Source: Ficedula albicollis
Taxonomy: Eukaryota; Chordata; Aves; Passeriformes; Muscicapidae
Reading direction: 5' to 3'
Assembly: GCF_000247815.1 (NCBI RefSeq)
Contig: NC_021674.1
Coordinates: 83,010,513-83,074,512 of the forward strand
DNA length: 64,000 nucleotides
Positions 25,145 to 38,492 of this stretch are shown here, piece by piece. The notes below the pieces were generated by a model. It did not search any database. It was not told the DNA's origin and saw only the letters and a program-made list of their open reading frames with translations. The number at the start of each line of letters is the position of its first letter. Positions within the stretch are counted from its first letter, which is position 1. The translations under genes and the position numbers were made by a program.

Positions 25145-26264
25145 TGAAATATGTAAGCAATTAATGGCCACCAACGGGTATTATGAAATACAGACTTTGT
25201 TAGATAGGCTCAGTATTTGAAGATCAGAAGTCTGACCAATAAAGGTAATGGTATTAGCATATAAGATAAAGCTTCTGTAAGCATCTGAATTATGTGAGTT
25301 TAAAAAACTAGTCCATTTAATTTCTATGGATTAACAAGTACTAAGTGACAGTAAGGGTAGCTGCAAGCAGACCATAAGCTGTATGGAGTACAATAGTTTC
25401 TGAGAAACCATTGACAGATCTGGCATCTACATTTCTACAAAAATACGAAAAACTTGCAAAAACTTTGGCGAAAGATATAACATCTAGAATGTGCCTAACA
25501 CTAACCATCAAAATAAGACTAATCTGGTTTGCAGTCCAATAAAAAAATCAAGAAGTTACTAAATGAAGAAATATGAATTGATTTCCTACCTAGAGAAGGG
25601 ATTACTGACAATAGACTGATGTATACAGTAGGGCTAAGTATCAAAGATGCAACTGGAAATTCTGACAAGAACAAATTATGATAAGTAACAATATATAAGT
25701 AATTAATTCAGAAAAAGAGAGAAGCGGAAACTCTTGTATGCCATAGAGGTAGAAGATATGACTTCTTTTTCTGTGCTGCAGAAAGTTACATGGAGGCTAT
25801 TTGAAAGGAAGCCATTCTGGGCTTGAAACAGAGCAGAGATGGTGATAGCAACCAAGAAGGATGTTTCATCTGCTTTTTGACACAATATCCAGCAGGTCTG
25901 AGGACAATGTCCTCAGTGCTGCAGCCACTGAGCAGCTTTGGGCTGGCACTGAGTTATGTATGCATGGACCTGCACTTTGGCAGAAGTTTCTGGTGCACTG
26001 CCTTACCCCTGTATCAGCAAAATACAGGAGATAGGTTCTCTTATAGTTGGGTACTGCACTGCATTTTTCTTTAGGTACCAGTATTGTACTGCGTAAAACT
26101 GTAAAACAAATTAAGAGCATCATTTCCCTTCTGTAGTTAAATAGCCTCTGTGAAGTACCTGTACCTACAGATACCTTTCCTAGAGCATGCTGGTGTAGTG
26201 AATCCTACTATATATTGTATGTACTGATAGATTCTGTTGTATGGTGTTTTTCTGTTCAAGATGC
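25145..26264. other. Intergenic DNA, nothing recognised
   Basis: No recognisable gene or repeat. The both-strand frames near 25820-26120 overlap each other and have no known motif. Confidence 0.4.
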
Positions 26265-27500
26265 AGGACTGCATTTATTGAATTCCATAAAATGCTGGTC
26301 AGCCCATTTCTTCAGCTTATCAAGGTGACTCCAACAGCAGACATGTCATCCAGCACGGTGACTGCTCCCTACATTTGGATATCAACTGTGAACTTGTGTT
26401 AGATACACACTGTTCCATTGTCAAAGCCATGAAGGGAGATGTTAAATAATATTGCTCCCAATACGAATGCCCAAGGAATATCACTTATAAACAGACACCA
26501 CATCATTTTCAGCCTGTTGCTCCAGCCTTTTTTATCATATTAATTCATCCAGCTAGTGAATTGAACTAATGGGTAAACCCACCTACCCTGCCTGTCTAGT
26601 TTAGCTCCAAAGATGCTGTAAGAGCAGAGACAAAAGCTTGCCAAAGTGAAGGGCATCCAATTCTCTGCCCTCATCTTCAAGTCCTGTCATTACAATGAAG
26701 AATGTAATTAGGTTGGTCAAGAACAATTTGCCATTGGTAAATCCCTACTTTTCTCCCAGTCATTTTCTTCTCTCTTATGTGCCTGTACATGGCTTACATG
26801 AGGATCTGCTCCTTAACCTTCACAAAGATGAAAGAAAGACAGGTGGTCTCTATTCCCCCAGCTCTTCCTCCTTGTCATCCTGGAAGATGAGTGTGACATT
26901 TGCTTCCGCAGTCATTGGGAACTTCTGATCAGTGTAACTTCTTGAAGAGGTAGGGAATAGCCTTGCAGGGATATCAGTCAGGCTTCCTACTTGGCTCTGT
27001 GTTCAAGTTGCTTGAGTAATCCCTAACTTTGTCTTCCTCTAACACTGGTTATATTCCACCAAACATATGGAGAACGAATTTTGCCAAAAAAAACTGGGAT
27101 GTAAAACCTCCACCTTTCTGACTCCTTCATTACTAGGCTACCTGTTCACTCAGCCTTATTCTTCCTCTTGCTGCTTCCTTCATGTACTTCACCAAGTTTT
27201 ACTCTGGCTGGTCCTTGGTTTTCATAATTCAACATTTCAGACTTGGGTATTCCTTCTGTATTATCCTGAGCAGCCCATGCCTCCTACATCCCATAAGATC
27301 TCTTTTTCCTATCTAAGCCCTGTCAGGAGTTCCTCATTCAGATAGTCTGGCCACCTCACACCTGCATCATGTCCAGCAGAGAGAAGCTGATGCTTCTCAT
27401 GGTTTGAGACTCACTCTCCTGGGCTTCTTTTTCTTCCAAAGGACCAGCTCCTGTGAACTTCCACAACAATAACCTCCCTGAGGTCCTCTACTTTTAAGTT
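26265..27500 (-). mobile_element. Ancient CR1 LINE ORF2 remnant, antisense
   Basis: Over about 1.2 kb the order of degenerate blocks follows the RT-coding interior of CR1 ORF2 on the minus strand. Blocks include tgaattccataaaatgctgg at 26279, aggttggtcaagaacaattt near 26711, a block around 26870 ending in gtgacatttgcttccgcagt, and pieces related to the 4741..5330 fragment near 27390-27480. Divergence is high and no frame survives beyond about 90 codons. The right boundary is uncertain. Confidence 0.6.
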
Positions 27501-30500
27501 CCGAGTTAATATCACTTCTTGCCTCTTTTGCTTTCCATCTTCAAATCTTATGGCTTACTAGGTCTAGACCAAGCAATCCTTGTTCTTTTGTTATTAGAAT
27601 CAGCTAGGCAGAAATAAAACCAAATTTTATTATTCAACAAGCTTATTTAAAAAGAATTTTTTTTTCATCTTGACATGCATTAATAAATTGATCCTCAGAG
27701 TATACTACTGTAAATATTTTATTGTAATCATATAATCCAGCATCCTTGGTCTTTCTCACATTGACCACTTTCCCAATGAAAAAGCAAGTAGTATACTTCT
27801 CTTGGTGTTTCTACTGTAAACAATATAAATAAAACTCTATTGAATTCAGCGGGGTTCAGTTCATTTACACAAGATCTGTTCCAAGTATTGATTCATTCAT
27901 TCTTCAAATAATTCAGATATAAAGCTATACTTTTGTGTCCATGAGCCTCTCATTATTTGTGATTTTTTGGCAGATATTACAGGATCTGATTGGCCTTTGT
28001 CATTTGGACATACTTTAATATTTCCTCTAACAGATAGATTCTCTTCCAATGTCAGGCATCCCAGGTTTTGGGTTTAAGCATTCTGCTCCACTACATAGAT
28101 AAGACCTAATATTTTGAGACAAGACCTGAGGCAAAAAAAAAGATTTGTGGGTAGATGCAGAGTTCATAAAATGTGCACACAGACAAAATGTGCACACAGA
28201 TAAAATGTGCTTATTTTGTGCACATACTGGTATGCAATAATTATCTTTTAAAAAACACGACAGTTTAAGGTGTCGGCTTCCCCTTTGAGAGTCCATTTAT
28301 CTGCCACGTAGAGCTGTGACTCTTACCTTGGGGACAGGTGACTTCATTCCCACCAGAGCTTTGTAATCCTGGTAAAATCTCCCTGAGTATTAATTGCCTC
28401 TTGCGCTAAGAATGGATGGCTCAGAGGCTAACACCAAGCCCGGTGCCACAGCACCCTGTAATGGGCAGTGCAAATCCCAGCAGGAAGCACGGTGTGCCTG
28501 CAGAGCAGCCCTCCCTGGGGATTTCCCTGCCTGTCCCCAGGCAGGAGAGATAAATGCATGGCTGCTTGGGCTGAGTGTGAGCAGGATGTGATAGAAGATG
28601 ATTTCAAGGCCCTTTACAAAGTAATGACTGTATTTCTGATTTCAACAAAAAAATATTCATATGTTCTGTTATCTTTTTTTGCTCTTGCTTTTTCTCTTGA
28701 AACACCATTGTGTAATATACATTACTACTGCAAAATTTTCTACTGTAAATCCTGACAACTGAAAGATTTACAGTAGACAACTGCACAAAAACATAAAGCA
28801 AAAGCTGTCATATATTTAGTAAGAAATTTAGAATTTTGCTATACAAGCATAGGGAGTGTTATGTTTTATATGTGCCTGTCTTGCCTTCATCTATCTGGTG
28901 GATTTTCAGGTTCTTTTCAAGTAGAGTGGCCAAGACATAGCTAGTTTAAGGGACATGCCAAAAATTTCTTCTCTATTCCATTCCAAATGGCTGGAACTGG
29001 CATCACGTTTCTTTAGGCTTGGTTTCCCCATACACAAAATGTAATTAATAATGCCAGGTTACCTCAGTAGGGCTATGTGGCTAACCTACTGTTTATAAAA
29101 TGTGTAAGCCTGTGGCAAATACTTTCACATGATTTTCTGAGGATAAGAGAACACGCCTATAATGAGGACTGGCACTCAGGCTGTCCATTCAGAGCATGCA
29201 GATCCACAGCGTATCCCCCTGGCAGAGTGAAAGGCAGAGCGTGTGCCAGGTCACACCAGTTCAGAGGCCCAGGGGCTGACACAGCCTTCATGCAACTCCT
29301 TTGCCACATTTTTGTTCTCCACACACGACACAGATAAAGGGTATGGGCAGCACCATCGTTACCACCCAAACTCACACAGCTGCAGCCAGAGACAGCACAA
29401 TGGCACCCAGCTTGCATAACCAACGCCCTTCCACCTGACTACATTGCTAAAAGCAGCTTCTGCAGGGGACTGTGCCCTACATTTCAGGCCATTACTAGCG
29501 CAGAAGCAAAGGTGCAAGATCATCCCTACAAACAGCCACACGCCTTCAGGAGGCTGACACACCCAGTGAAGTGGGTGCAGTAGCAGTGACACACACCTAT
29601 GGAAAAGGCTGGATTTGGTAGTTAGCGACTTGCTGCAGATCTGACTATACATGTTGCTGTCATTTCAACACAGTGCCCTCAAAACATCAGCCCATAGTTT
29701 AGCATCGTCCTTCTCCAGCATGTACACATATGAAGCCCTCATTGCAAAAGCGCGCTTGCCACACCTCACAAATGATAGATGCTGTGACAGATATCACTGC
29801 AGATAAAAATCTTAGCTGTGTCAAAGAATGAGAAACCATGTAAGAAAAGTATCATTAAGGCAGAGTGAGATAGTATATATACAGGTTTTTATCATCCTCG
29901 TGCCTGTTGAACACTCATTTTTTAAAGGAAGCTGAAACGCAGGTAAAGCCATGAAATGTATGTGTACCTGCTGGGTACACAGCACATCTCACACACTGGA
30001 TATACACATTAGCTTCATGGTTAGTGACATCTCCCACACAGGAACCAATTATAAATTAATCTCTCAGAATGGCTCTGGGAAACACTGGACTAATGGCACC
30101 TCTTCTGAACCAGTACTAAACAGTTTAAGCTGCAGCAGCAGTTTAAGCTGAATGAAGCCCAGCACTGCAGGCCAACACTTCCAGTCTCTGCCCAGGCTGC
30201 AGTAAATAGAGTTAATCCTACAGTTTAGAAAAACCTCTAAATATAATGATCCTGAGTCAAACCACAGTTATACTCACTTGAGAGTAAAGCCTGATATGGC
30301 TTGGGAGGAAGCTGTTCACCACTTCCCTCATCTTCTTCTTGGCACCAAATTTTTATGCAGAAAGATGAAGAAGAAATGTCAATATGTATAGAGAGCCCTT
30401 TGGAAACAAAACTTGCATTTACTTCACTGGGAGTGTTCAATCTGGCACTTGACCCTTTAAACCAGGATATTAAACATACTTTAATTCTCATATTTCTGTT

Positions 30501-33369
30501 AGAACCACAGTGAAAATGGCTGATGTTCAAAACATGAAGTTGACACATATGAGAAATCCAATTCAGTTCACCTCACTGGTGACTGGGACTACAGTGAGGT
30601 GGAACCTTGTGGGAACTTACATCAAAGGTAAGTTTTGGCCAAAGCCTGCACTGAGCATTAGCCTCTCTGGACACTTTCTGATGCATCACTCCAGTATATT
30701 TGGTTTGGAAAAAAATTCTTTTGATGCAGTTAAATGTATGAAAGGACAGATGGCATCTAGCAGATGGTTTAGAAAACAAAAAGCAGGAGCTGTTTCAGAT
30801 CCTATGGAAGACTCTCTGTGGTGTGGAATACCTGTGTGCATTTACCCCACCTCAAATTATGGAATTAACAGTATGTTACGTAATAAACAAAAAAATTAAT
30901 TAGTGCTGAAAGACAAATTGCTTGTTTTAATGTTATTATTTTAAAAATTATAGTTGTATTAAAACAGCTTCTTCTAAGCTTTTATAATATAAACCTGCCT
31001 TAAAGCAGCCTCTCTGTTGAAGCAGATAGCAGCTGTACTATTGCATATGAATACACTTGAGCCTGTACTTGTTGATTCAAAGAGCAAACTAGCTTTTTTT
31101 TGGCTCAGATAGTAGTCTTTATAAGGCATACAGCTTGGAAGTTTTCATGGAAGGAGAATATCAATTGGACAGGCTGTGCAAGAAAATCCCATACATTACA
31201 ATTTAATGTGCTATTTTATTTAATCCTTTTCCCTCCTAAGACATTGATGGAACCAAACGAAAAAAATATGAGAATTCAGTAATCAAAGTCATCAAAACAC
31301 ATTTCTAAAGTTAAAGGTATTTTCAACATTTAAATCTGGTCATGCTCAAGACATATAATCCTTTATATTCCTCCTTTACTGATAAGTGAATAGGTTGTCC
31401 CTTACCACAGCCTATAATGTTTAGATCTGTCAAATGTGTTGATTCAAGCAATTTTATGCTTTCCCACCAGGTAAGTTCCTGATTGTGGTGATTCTTTTTT
31501 AGCAAGGCAGAGTTCTTTTACTGCTGTTTTTGTCTTTTGCTGGGCTGCCTGGAGGGCTCACTGTCGGCAACATACAAAGCTCTGACTGCTTTCTTCCTAC
31601 CACACTTCATAAATATTACCAAATATACCTGCATTACAATTTCCCCTTACAGCAATTTCACTGCTAACCTGAAGCAAAACCTGAGTGGGAATACTTTCAA
31701 CTAGTGCAGAAGCATCTGCTGATTCATCAATCATTATGCTAGCATACGCTCCACTGAAATTAACAAATAAGTGCGTTTTTACAAGCATGACTAAAAGCAC
31801 TGATCATGGGGAACTTGTAACATTTCTATCCTATTTGTTTATTTCACGAAAAAGCAGAAAATGCCTTGAAACAGTTCTGTAATGAGACATCGTTGGGGGT
31901 TTTATACAAAAATACCTGGAAGAAATACAAGTGGTTTGTATCTGGAACGGGAACTGGGAGGTGACTTTCCTAGAGCCACCTGTCCCACAACTTCCTGTTA
32001 CCTTCTGCACCCTTCCCAAAGAACACAATTGCCTGCTGCCAGCACAAGCACCCTGGAGCACTGGGCAAATGGCTGGAGCACATCTGGGAATTCCTGTGTG
32101 TGTTCCTCTGGGATCAGCTGCCACACATCTCCCTTTCCCTGGCAGAAATTTGCCCATCTGAGATGTCCAGGTTTTAGGAACATGTAGGTTACCAAGTAGA
32201 AGATGTCAACAGTGGCTGACTAATGATATTGAAAAAATCATCATTTTCTGACTACCATGCTGGAGATTTCCTTGGAGGATATTTTGATACAATGCCTTTG
32301 GATGTCTTCCTACTTCTGCTCTCTTTAAGTAGAAGACATGGTCTCAGCATCCTTAAGGCAACATATCCTGCTGGGTGCAGAAATGTAGAAAACTAACTGG
32401 GATGTGTTTGGAAGTCCCAGACACAGACATAATCTTAAAAGCACATCCACATATTTGCAGGCTAAAAGTTAAACTTATGAAAACTTCAGCACATTTTTTA
32501 AAGGCAATCTCAAAACACAGAAGAAGTTACTCTGGTTAGATAGTTCATCTTCTCCCTGTTGTCCAAACTCTGCACTCAGTTGTGGCTCCTCTCAAGCCTT
32601 AATGGCTCTGTAGAATTATCTATGTGCAATCATATTGCTAATATAAAGAATTTAATTGCCATCAAGAAAAATTACCTAATCGGAAATAGCTGAAACAAAT
32701 TGGATGATACAAACATTTTATAAACAATAATTATTGGTGTCAGTTGTGCAAAAAAGACTTCCACAGAAATAAATAGGCATTCCAATAAAGAAGTAAGCAT
32801 ATGTAGACTATAATATAAATAATTACTAACAAAAATATGTATTCACATTGCTAATATGTCTTTTTCCTTTTTTGTTCTTTGGTAGACTGTGGATCTTCAC
32901 TCCTTGTGTTGGTGGCATTCTCCTAAGTCCCTATCTTGCCCAACAGGGTAGGGAGTGCAAACCTTTGTCATGTTGATTCACTTGGTAGAGTTCTGTTTCA
33001 AGCTGTGGCCAACGCAAATGGCCACATACCAATCTGAGGATTATGACTCAATCTCCTGGTTTCCTTTTAAATGATTTAAATGATAATGTTACCAAAAGTT
33101 CTGAAGCTATGCTTTAGACAATGCTAACCACATATCAAGATACTAAATGTCCAGCAATACACTCCAGCGGTTTCTCCTATTGGAGGCACAGGAAACACAG
33201 CTAACCTACACTGTCTGCCTGCAACCTGAGAAGCAAGTTGGTGTTCACCTTGCCCTACGCAGTGACAGATCCATTTCAGAGCTCTCACCAGACCTTCTGC
33301 CATCACCAGCGCCATCAAAACAAGGCATAATTCAAGTCACTGTAATTCATGAAGAATTTGATTGACTCT
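27501..33369. other. Intergenic DNA, nothing firmly recognised
   Basis: AT-rich sequence alternates with patches of higher GC (28390-28600, 29150-29640, 31930-32190). These patches have overlapping open frames on both strands of up to 129 codons, without recognisable domains. Small direct repeats occur at 28169-28205 (a 19-20 bp unit around aaatgtgcacacaga). I searched by eye for minus-strand TTK exons and saw none. Confidence 0.4.
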
Positions 33370-34420
33370 TCTCATGCAAGAGAAGTAGCAGCTGTCTGTC
33401 TGTTCATCCACATGCAATAACCTCGCTTTGCTCCAACTTTCAGCCAGCATTGGGATAAGCTGGACTTCCCTGTCCATCGAGGCCTCCAGGTGTTGACATA
33501 ACTCCTCTTCCTTTTCCCAGCGCAGGTGATCCCTACTGCCAAACGCTTGGCTTTGGTGCAGTGACTCTGCTTCCAGTGGAGTAACTAGTGATGGCCAGTG
33601 TGCCTCTCCTGTGCATAGGGCTGGGATCGCAGCAGCCTGAGCAGCGCGGGAGCTGAGCCGGGGGTGACTCACCCGGGAGGAGGAGTGCGAGCTGTGCTCA
33701 CCATGACCAAGTGACAGCAAGTGACAGAGTGCTGCTGCACTGGAGGAGGGAGAGGCAGACACCATCTGATCTGCTTGCCTAGGAGGAAAGCTTGCACCTT
33801 GGGTGGAGCAGGTCCCCTCCTGCCCCTTGCTCCCAAGGGTGTCACGCAGCCATCTGCACCCTGCAAGATCATGGGATAGACAAGCTGGCAAGGAGGAGAT
33901 AAGAAGCAAAGGGTGTGAGGAGCAGCTGGGACGGAGGGTTTGCTAGGACTGAAACACAGGGTGCAGAATGGATGCTTCTCCGGCAGCAACACTCCGGGCA
34001 GCTGAATCTCTCTGCTCCATGAGGCCACCATAAAGGCCTTGGTGCAGGAGATAAGGGGAGGTGTGCGAAGGGCGCCTGGAGAAGGCTGGGCAGGGAAGAG
34101 CCACCAGGTGGTGGGGCAGGGAGGCAGCGAGGTCCCGTTGCGGTTGCTGGTGTTATCCGTACTGGGAGGAGAAGGGATCTTAGCGGAGGCTCCTGGGAGC
34201 AGCAGAAAAGCCTCGATTGGCACAGACGGAGGTAACGCCAGCACCGCTCACGCCGGCCCCTCGGCGTGTCTGTCAAGGTGTAGCAGGAGAGGAAGAGAGA
34301 AGAAAAACCCAAACTGCTACAAAGAGGAAAGAAAGAAAGGAAATAGGAGCTGGCTGAAATACTCATTCCCCCCCACCTTTCCAAAAATAAAATAAATCCT
34401 ATTTGAACATAAAAAGCCGG
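33370..34420. promoter_or_regulatory. GC-rich upstream flank of ELOVL4
   Basis: GC content rises steadily toward the ELOVL4 CpG island. Stop codons are therefore sparse, and three overlapping minus-strand frames of 171-191 codons appear at 33337-34384. None shows a domain that I know, and they overlap in different frames, so at most one could be real. A perfect 13-bp palindrome containing an AP-1 consensus is at 33662. The region is probably distal promoter. Confidence 0.4.
33662..33674. promoter_or_regulatory. Candidate AP-1 (TRE) site in a 13-bp palindrome
   Basis: gggtgactcaccc is a perfect palindrome around a central C and contains the AP-1 consensus TGACTCA at 33665-33671. It is about 1.27 kb upstream of the ELOVL4 start codon. 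A single 7-mer match is expected by chance every few kb, so function is speculative. Confidence 0.25.
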
Positions 34421-34496
34421 ACGGCGAGAACAAGCGCCTCCTCGCCGCCCCGAGGGAGGAGGAGGAGCGGGGTCCCCGCACCTGCCGGGGCCGGGG

Positions 34497-34924
<428 letters not shown>

Positions 34925-34935
34925 TGCTGCTCACC

Positions 34936-35035
34936 ATGGGTGCCGCCGCCGCCGAGCCCCCCAGCGCCATGGGCCTGGTGTCCAGCGTGGTGAACGACAC
35001 CCTCGAGTTCTACCGCTGGACCTGGAGCATCCGAG
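34936..35035 (+). CDS. ELOVL4: ELOVL4 coding exon 1 (residues 1-33 plus first base of codon 34)
   Basis: ELOVL4 encodes an ER membrane 3-ketoacyl-CoA synthase that extends very-long-chain saturated and polyunsaturated fatty acids beyond C26 (retina, brain, skin, testis). This exon encodes a 33-residue N-terminus ending ...NDTLEFYRWTWSIR. The NDT sequon at residues 20-22 matches the known N-glycosylation site of mammalian ELOVL4, and FYRWTWSI is a family signature. I chose ATG 34936 because it has a strong Kozak context (caccATGG) and gives the same 33-residue length as the human exon. A second in-frame ATG in good context at 34969 (residue 12) is an alternative. The donor is GAG|gtaac at 35036, after the first base of codon 34, as in mammals. 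The N-terminus is unusually Ala-rich (GAAAAEPPSA). Confidence 0.93.
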
Positions 35036-35197
35036 GTAACGCGCCAGAGCCGCCGCGGCCCCGCCATGGCCGTGCCCGGCGCCCCCCGCCCGCTGCCCTG
35101 ATGCGCAGCGGCTCAAAATGGCTCCGTCTCCCGGGAGACGCGGGGCGCGCTCCGGATCCCGCGATGGGGCCGCGGCGGGCCGGACACCCCGCTCCCG

Positions 35198-35698
<501 letters not shown>

Positions 35699-37628
35699 TC
35701 CCGGGTAGCGGCTCGGGGTGCGCGGGGCATCGATCCGCGGCAAGGTGAGCGCGTCCCCCGGGCGCCCGCGGCTGGACGGAGCGAAATCCGCCTCCCGGGG
35801 CCGTGGTTCCTCCGGTGCTCTGCCGCCGCGGCGTGCCGTGGGCTGCTCATACGGGCATCTGATGTCGGAGGTAAGCGAGGCCCTCCGGTAGATCGTGCCG
35901 GAGCTCGGGCGGTCCTTGGCTTCTGCGGCAGGTGGGAGCCCCGCGTCGGCATCGCGTGGAGTTCAGCAAAAGAAATGAGGAGATGGTTGTTTCCGCCAGT
36001 GCAGCAGCTTTCCATTTTATATTAAATGCGTTTGGGTCAGTTCTGTTGTTTTCCGTTTTCAATATGCTCCACTCCTGTATTGGCACTCCGCGGCTGCAAT
36101 GTGGCAGATGCTGAAGGAAGAGTAAAGGTCTTGGAATATGTACGGAGAAATGTGCAAAAGCAGCTTTCGGTGCTGGGACGGCAGATGAGGTGGTGCCATG
36201 CTGCAGTGGCCGGTAGCTCTGGGAGCGTTATTGGCCAGCGTGAATGGTTCTGTCCCGTGTGTCAAATGAAAGGAGTCGCAGCTTTCACAGTTGCTATTGT
36301 GAGTAGCCACGGGCAGCTGACAGAAAGATCACTTACTCCTCTGGATGTTTTCTTCTTTTTTTTCGTTGTCCACACAGCGATGAGGTTTAGCTATTTTGAA
36401 ACACGCGGAGAGAAACAGGAGTGCATGCAACTGTGGATGTATTTCGTGGCAGTGTGATAAGTGGGAAAGTGGGGCCTTCATTACAGACGGGAAGCTCACT
36501 GCATCAGCAGTCTTTGCTTTTCCGCCCCCCTCCCTTCTGCCATCTGTCAGATAATAAATTAATCTCGTGTTATAGATGGAAGGAGCTCACTTTTTTCACA
36601 ATTTGCCTTCCCATAACTTCTGTGTTTTGCAATATTTTAAAAATTGAGCCTGCATGCATAGTTTTCTCTTCTGTTTTTAAAACCTGCCAGACTATGAGAG
36701 CAAGTAAAAATGCTTGCAGCAGCACTGCATTGTAATCTACCAGTGTTTGCTCTCTTTCTGACTCTTGCAACATACAATTGCTCATAGACTGCCAGGTAAC
36801 GAATGAAAGAGATGCTATTCTAGTCAATCAGTAGCATTTTCAGATGGATATAAAAATAGATGTGGGTACAAAGTTGATAACCTTAAGGATTACTTGATTT
36901 CTTTTAAAAAAATGCTTCAAGTTCTGATATATGTCCTGAACTTCAAACATTTAAGTCTGTCAATAGACCCTGTCCATTGTAAGCAAAAATTATCAGAGAG
37001 GGAGAAAAAAAAGAAGAAAAAGCAAGTAAATATAAAGAATGTAACAATAAGTAACTGACAGTGATGATACGCATAGAGCAAACTTTTTCCTTCTGCTTCT
37101 TCGGAGGATATTAAGCAGTAGTAGGATGACATTGTTATTGCCCTCAAAATATGGGTAAGCCTTACTGATTTACTAATGGAAAATTTTAAATTTTTGCTTT
37201 AAGTTAAGTTCGGTAGCATTGCTGTTAGAGCAGGATTCCATTGTAATGAAGTAATCAGTTCTGTTTTGTGGAGAGTTTCTTCTTCAGATTTTAGATTACA
37301 GCAGGTCCCTGCAAGGCTATTTTGGGTAGAGCCTAAGTCACATGAAAACCACATTACAGTTCTTATTTATACCCAGTAGTATGTGAAACAAGGTTCTCCT
37401 GTAGTTTTACAGTCAGGTAGGGATAGGTGAAACGTGTAACATGTCACATTGTGGTTACAAGGTAGCTTAAGATAAGAAAGTGTTATACATGCTGTGTGGC
37501 TGTTCAGTGAAATAATTTTTAATGCCCTAAGTAAAAATTCCTGCTCAGTTTGCTGTTTTTCTGTGTGTTTCTTTGTTCAGACAAAAATAGTTGTCTCAAT
37601 TTGCCATCTCTGAGTGAAGATACAGCAT

Positions 37629-37952
37629 CCTTCCAGTACCTAAAGGGGGTGTGACAAGAGAGCAGGAGAGGGACCTTTTACCAGGGCATGTAGTGATAGG
37701 ACAAGGTAGTGGCTTCAGACTGAAAGAGAGTAGGTTTAGATTAGATATTAGGAAAAAGTTCTCTCCTGCAAGGGTGATGAGGCACAGGAACAGGTTGCCT
37801 AGAGAACTTGTGGATGCCCCATCCCTGGAAATGTTCAAGGTTGGTTTGGATGGGGCTCTGAAGTTCTAGTGGAAGGTGTCTCTGGCCATGGCAGGGTAGT
37901 TGGAAGTAGGTGATCTTTAAGGTCCCTTTGAAACCAAACCATTCTGTGATAT
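37629..37952 (+). mobile_element. CR1 LINE 3' end, sense to ELOVL4, 5'-truncated
   Basis: It begins at the ccttccagtacctaaagggg block of CR1 ORF2. It includes the segment encoding FRLDIRKKF...VMRHRNRLPRE near 37735-37805 and ends with the CR1 tail (ggtccctttgaaaccaaacc then attctgtgat). It is relatively intact and resembles young neoavian CR1 families. It lies within intron 1. Confidence 0.93.
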
Positions 37953-38019
37953 GTTAAAATTGTGAATTCAGCACTGTTACAAATTCATGCAATTCACCTG
38001 TGTTAAGAGCTATGACAGT

Positions 38020-38492
38020 GATGTTGCTCAACAGAAAACACAAATTATGGCATGCAAGACCATTGCCTAATGTTCAATATCATTAAATAAAAAACTATAC
38101 CACGCAGCAAAGTTGCTCAACAAATGATGCTATGCAATAGCATTACACAATAAATCATACTGAAACACTACTACACAGCAAAATTACACAACAAAATGTG
38201 AAGAAATTTTATTCCCACTACTACTCCTACACTTATTCTCTCCGATTCCCACTTCCAGCTTTTTATTGAACACCTGTGTGTCTTTAGCCCTGGTCTCTGT
38301 ATCCAGAAGGATTGTCCTGCCAGCAGGGGTTTTCTCCTGCTGCCTCGGACTCCTGTGATGAGACCTGTGTAGAAGTGTGCCATAGCATCCCACTGAGTCT
38401 TGCGCTGCTTTATTTTTGCACATTAAAGATTTGATCATTTTCCTCCCCTGCTTTGTGCTATTTAAAAAGCAACTGACCTTTTCTGAGACCAA
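38020..38492. repeat. Degenerate short repeat block followed by a possible unclassified retroelement end
   Basis: From 38020 to 38200 the motifs gcaaaattacacaac, gcaaagttgctcaac and attacacaataaatcat recur imperfectly, like a decayed short tandem repeat. The following 300 bp (38200-38492) read on the minus strand contain aaaaataaagc and a 102-codon frame. It could be an old LTR or retrocopy, but I cannot name it. Confidence 0.3.

Noticed and set aside
30510..30899. 129-codon + frame followed internally by a gtaagt donor-like site
   Set aside because: There is no recognisable domain, no matching acceptor or second exon, and the frame is within chance length for this region.
31831..32195. Overlapping frames on both strands in a GC-richer patch
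   Set aside because: No known domain. The frames overlap each other on both strands and fit a low-stop GC patch.
36026..36457. 143-codon + frame after the CpG island
   Set aside because: It lies inside ELOVL4 intron 1, has low-complexity FFFFF and no domain; it is probably chance.
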